DNA of 7,378 nucleotides, taken from assembly GCA_023423475.1 (NCBI GenBank), contig JAFAFN010000045.1, positions 1-7,378 of the forward strand. The letters are read 5' to 3'. Position numbers and translations under genes: made by a program. Below, one piece after another: positions 5,358 through 7,378 of the stretch. Under the pieces are notes generated by a model. That model was given only the letters and a program-made list of their open reading frames with translations, made no database searches and was not told where the DNA came from. Source of the stretch: Actinomycetes bacterium (GTDB lineage Bacteria > Actinomycetota > Acidimicrobiia > Acidimicrobiales > Microtrichaceae). Position 1 is the stretch's first letter. The number at the start of each line of letters is the position of its first letter.

Positions 5358-6023
5358 ATGCCACGACTGCGCGAGGTTCCCCGGTCCGAGGTCCATCCCT
5401 TCGGCGAGGTCATGTACGGCCTGCTCTTCGGTGACCGTGATCCCGTCGAGGAACCCGGCACCGCATCGGGCACACCCGGCAACTGGTGGACGGTCACGGC
5501 GCTCGTACCCGACGCGTTCGACCACATCTGCGGCGGGTTGCAGTTCTACCGTTCACCGAAGCGGATCCTCTCGCCGCAGCTGCGAGAGCTCGGCCAGATC
5601 CGAGCGGGTTGGGGCCACGAGTCGCAGTTCGTGTTCTCGCAGCACTGCAAGGCGATGCGCGACAACGGGTTCAGCGACGAGCAGGTCGCGGCGATCCCGC
5701 ACTGGCAGATCGCGGACTGCTGGTCGCCCGCCGAGCGCGCCGTGCTCGCGTACGTCGACTGCCTCGTGCTCGACAACGGCCGGGTGCCCGACGCGGTGAT
5801 GGCCGAGCTCAAGGGGCACATCTCCGACGAGGAGATCCTCGAGCTGACCTACATCACCTGCACCTATGCGATGCACGCGACGATCTCGCGGGCGCTGCAC
5901 CTCGAGTTCGACGAGCGCGCCGAACCGATCGTCGAGATGCCCGACGTCGCCGGTCGCTACGCGGGACTCGAGATCTTCGAGGAGGGCGGCAACTACTCCA
6001 CGATCAACTCTCCCGGGAGCTGA
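5358..6023 (+). CDS. Carboxymuconolactone decarboxylase (CMD)-like / AhpD-like family protein
   Basis: 221 residues from ATG at 5358. The helical CMD core is seen in HESQFVFSQHCKAMRDNGFS (87-106), WSPAERAVLAYVDCLV (122-137), GRVPDAVMAELKGHISDEEI (141-160) and LELTYITCTYAMHATISRAL (161-180). Families with this fold include 4-carboxymuconolactone decarboxylase (aromatic ring catabolism) and AhpD peroxidase; many others have no known reaction. The AhpD-type CxxC is absent: at the matching place there is SQHCKAMR, with a single Cys97 next to His96, so thiol-disulfide peroxidase work is unlikely. An acid (Glu88), His96 and Cys97 may form the active site. The first 60 residues (MPRLREVPRSEVHPFGEVMY and on) form an extra N-terminal region, as in longer CMD relatives. 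A start here fits the four-base gap after the aminotransferase gene; the frame stays open far upstream but there overlaps that gene. Confidence 0.85.
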   Translation: MPRLREVPRSEVHPFGEVMYGLLFGDRDPVEEPGTASGTPGNWWTVTALVPDAFDHICGGLQFYRSPKRILSPQLRELGQIRAGWGHESQFVFSQHCKAMRDNGFSDEQVAAIPHWQIADCWSPAERAVLAYVDCLVLDNGRVPDAVMAELKGHISDEEILELTYITCTYAMHATISRALHLEFDERAEPIVEMPDVAGRYAGLEIFEEGGNYSTINSPGS

Positions 6024-6045
6024 TCGCCGCATCCCTCCGGGGGTG

Positions 6046-6051
6046 TTGACA
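6046..6051 (+). promoter_or_regulatory. TTGACA box, possible -35 in the 6024-6098 intergenic gap
   Basis: TTGACA is a perfect -35 consensus and lies in the 75-base gap before the lipoprotein gene. At 16-19 bases downstream there is no TAnnnT (the sequence is around CCTCACAGC), so the promoter would have a very poor -10. Recorded as the only promoter-like signal in this gap. Confidence 0.22.
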
Positions 6052-6083
6052 GGGCTGGTAGACCACTCCTCACAGCTCGTCAC

Positions 6084-6089
6084 AAGGGG
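6084..6089 (+). promoter_or_regulatory. Ribosome binding site of the beta-rich lipoprotein gene
   Basis: AAGGGG followed by nine bases (TAGTGATCC) and the GTG at 6099. It supports this start over the in-frame ATG at 6126, nine codons further on. Confidence 0.45.
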
Positions 6090-6098
6090 TAGTGATCC

Positions 6099-7378
6099 GT
6101 GCACCATCAGCGTTCGCGTCGAGCGATGGTCCTCGCCGTCGCCGTCACCTGTCTGCTCGCCCTCGCCGCGGCGTGCACCCCGCCGACGACACCAGGGACG
6201 ACGACCACCACGACGACCGAGGCGCCAACGGAGTCCGCGTTCTGTCGGATCATGCGGCTGCGCGCCGAGCCGGGGGCCGACGGCCAGGCCGCGCCGGTCC
6301 AACCGTTCGCCTACGCCCTCGACGACGGCTCCATCGTCACCGCTCGAGAGGTCGTGCAGGTCGGCAAGGAGTGCACCGATCCGGGTGCGTCGCTCACGTT
6401 CCACCAGGGCAAGGTCGTCGGTCCCGACATCTGGTTCCCGCCCCACAACCACCTCGACGGCCCCCAGATCCCGACCACGGCGTACTCGCCGACGCTCGAC
6501 GCGGGGCAACGCCAGGCACCGAACATCGAGATCGCCTCGCTCAACATCCAGCTGAGCTCACAGGGCATCCGGATCTACGGAACCCTCCGGGTGACCCTCG
6601 ACGGCGCCGTGTCGACCATCTCGTTCGACGGTCGCCTCCAGGACCTCCACAACTTCTCGCTCGCCGTCGACGCGCCGTCGCTCATGTTGCCCGGGCTGTC
6701 GGACCGGCCGCTCAGCTTCTCGGGCCGCTTCGAGCGACGCGCCGGGGTGAACTCGATCGAGTTCTCCGGCAGGGCGGACCAGCTCCGACTCGGTGAGACC
6801 ACCGTCGAGCAGGCGTCGCTCGAGCTACGCGCGTCGACGACGACCGGCCTGCAGGTCGAGGTCGACGCGATCGTCCGCACGCACCTGACCACCGCGGCGG
6901 CCCACTTCAGCGCCGACTACGACGCGCAGGGCGTGCTGCGCGACATGCAGGGCTCGTTCGCGTTGCAGACCTCGGGTCAGGCGCCGGACGGTTCGACGTA
7001 CTCCCTCGACGGCGAGGTGAAGCTCTCGGGCGACGGCACCCACCTGGTCGGCACGTTCTCCGGCTCCGCCGTGTTCGGCAGCACCACCATCTCGCAGGCA
7101 GCCGGCACCGTCGAGATCGGCCCAGACGGAGGGGTCTGGCTCTGGGGCGTGTTCGAGGGCGAGTCCGGCGGAGCTTCGGTCCGACTCGAAGGATCGATCC
7201 AGTACTTCCACGGCGAGGCCCACCCACAGCTCTCGGCGCTCGCCGCGGGGGCCTTCACCGGCTTCACCGCCACCGGCGACATCGTCGAGGTGCGCGGCCA
7301 GGTCCGCGTCGACTCGGTCGGCGGCGTGACCACCACGACCGTCGAGGGCACGCTGCGCGTCGGCACGCTGTACGGCAC
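6099..7378 (+). CDS. Beta-strand-rich lipoprotein of unknown function, truncated by window edge
   Basis: 426 codons from GTG 6099 are inside the window without a stop, and the frame is still open at the edge, so the C-terminus is missing. The first 26 residues are a lipoprotein signal: basic start (HHQRSRRA), hydrophobic core and LALAAAC with Cys26 as the lipidation site. A Thr/Pro linker (27-44) with seven Thr in a row follows. Two further cysteines (Cys49 and Cys92) may form a disulfide. From about residue 140 the chain is made of short alternating polar/hydrophobic segments broken by Gly and Asp, such as IRIYGTLRVTLDG, LSFSGRFERR, YSLDGEVKLSGDG, HLVGTFSGSAVFG, VWLWGVFEGESGG and VEVRGQVRVDSVGG. 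This suggests many beta strands in a repeating, perhaps beta-solenoid or stacked-sheet layout. I do not recognise the family. Expected on the outer face of the membrane. It is likely its own transcription unit or read through from the CMD-like gene. Confidence 0.82.
   Translation, partial: MHHQRSRRAMVLAVAVTCLLALAAACTPPTTPGTTTTTTTEAPTESAFCRIMRLRAEPGADGQAAPVQPFAYALDDGSIVTAREVVQVGKECTDPGASLTFHQGKVVGPDIWFPPHNHLDGPQIPTTAYSPTLDAGQRQAPNIEIASLNIQLSSQGIRIYGTLRVTLDGAVSTISFDGRLQDLHNFSLAVDAPSLMLPGLSDRPLSFSGRFERRAGVNSIEFSGRADQLRLGETTVEQASLELRASTTTGLQVEVDAIVRTHLTTAAAHFSADYDAQGVLRDMQGSFALQTSGQAPDGSTYSLDGEVKLSGDGTHLVGTFSGSAVFGSTTISQAAGTVEIGPDGGVWLWGVFEGESGGASVRLEGSIQYFHGEAHPQLSALAAGAFTGFTATGDIVEVRGQVRVDSVGGVTTTTVEGTLRVGTLYG

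Noticed and set aside
6010..6019. Perfect palindrome CTCCCGGGAG as a terminator or operator
   Set aside because: It lies within the last codons of the CMD-like gene, has no loop, and a single 10-base palindrome is expected by chance in GC-rich sequence.
6220..6245. Thr run in the lipoprotein as a phase-variable repeat
   Set aside because: The codons mix ACG and ACC without a uniform tract; Thr/Pro linkers after a lipobox are common and explain it.
5553..6509. 318-codon minus-strand open frame opposite the CMD-like and lipoprotein genes
   Set aside because: No domain, Arg-rich, and it spans the gap between two genes supported by signal peptide, family motifs and start signals.
1..7378. Search for CRISPR arrays, tRNA or rRNA genes, transposase remnants, long direct repeats or riboswitches
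   Set aside because: None seen by eye; nearly all bases lie in seven genes and the gaps (at most about 106 bases) are too short or lack the needed structure.

Overview
The window is very GC-rich with G/C-dominated third codon positions. It carries a DUF3499 protein (a family I know mainly from Actinomycetota), an actinobacterial-type SpoIID/LytB protein, and several genes that seem to start without a leader. This suggests a high-GC actinobacterium, possibly of the class Acidimicrobiia; the class-level guess is inference from gene style only. I see no rRNA, tRNA, CRISPR array, insertion sequence, integrase or attachment site. It reads as ordinary chromosomal sequence with seven genes in two divergent blocks.

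Left block, all on the minus strand, in transcription order: an endonuclease/exonuclease/phosphatase-family protein (2918 to 2196), a short-chain dehydrogenase/reductase-like protein that lacks the usual catalytic Tyr and Lys (2089 to 1292), a DUF3499 protein with a putative zinc site and a long acidic tail (1282 to 680), and the N-terminal part of a carotenoid oxygenase cut off by the window edge (635 to 1). Gaps are about 106, 9 and 44 bases, so they may be partly co-transcribed, but a GC hairpin after the first gene and a possible leaderless promoter before the DUF3499 gene could split the unit.

Right block, all on the plus strand: a SpoIID/LytB-domain lipoprotein (2954 to 4198), a hairpin that may end its transcript, then a tight pair of a fold-type I PLP aminotransferase (4244 to 5353) and a carboxymuconolactone-decarboxylase-like protein (5358 to 6023) with four bases between stop and start. 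After a 75-base gap comes a lipoprotein of unknown function that is rich in predicted beta strand and runs off the right edge (6099 to beyond 7378).

No single pathway links all seven. The aminotransferase and CMD-like genes probably work together; the SpoIID protein acts outside the membrane on cell wall; the carotenoid oxygenase would cleave carotenoids, stilbenoids or related alkenes. The items most worth a second look are the degenerate SDR, the unrecognised beta-rich lipoprotein, the DUF3499 tail with its isolated C-terminal motif, and a recurring TAnnnT-N6-ATG arrangement that suggests leaderless transcription. I found no clear evidence of a new defence or mobile system.
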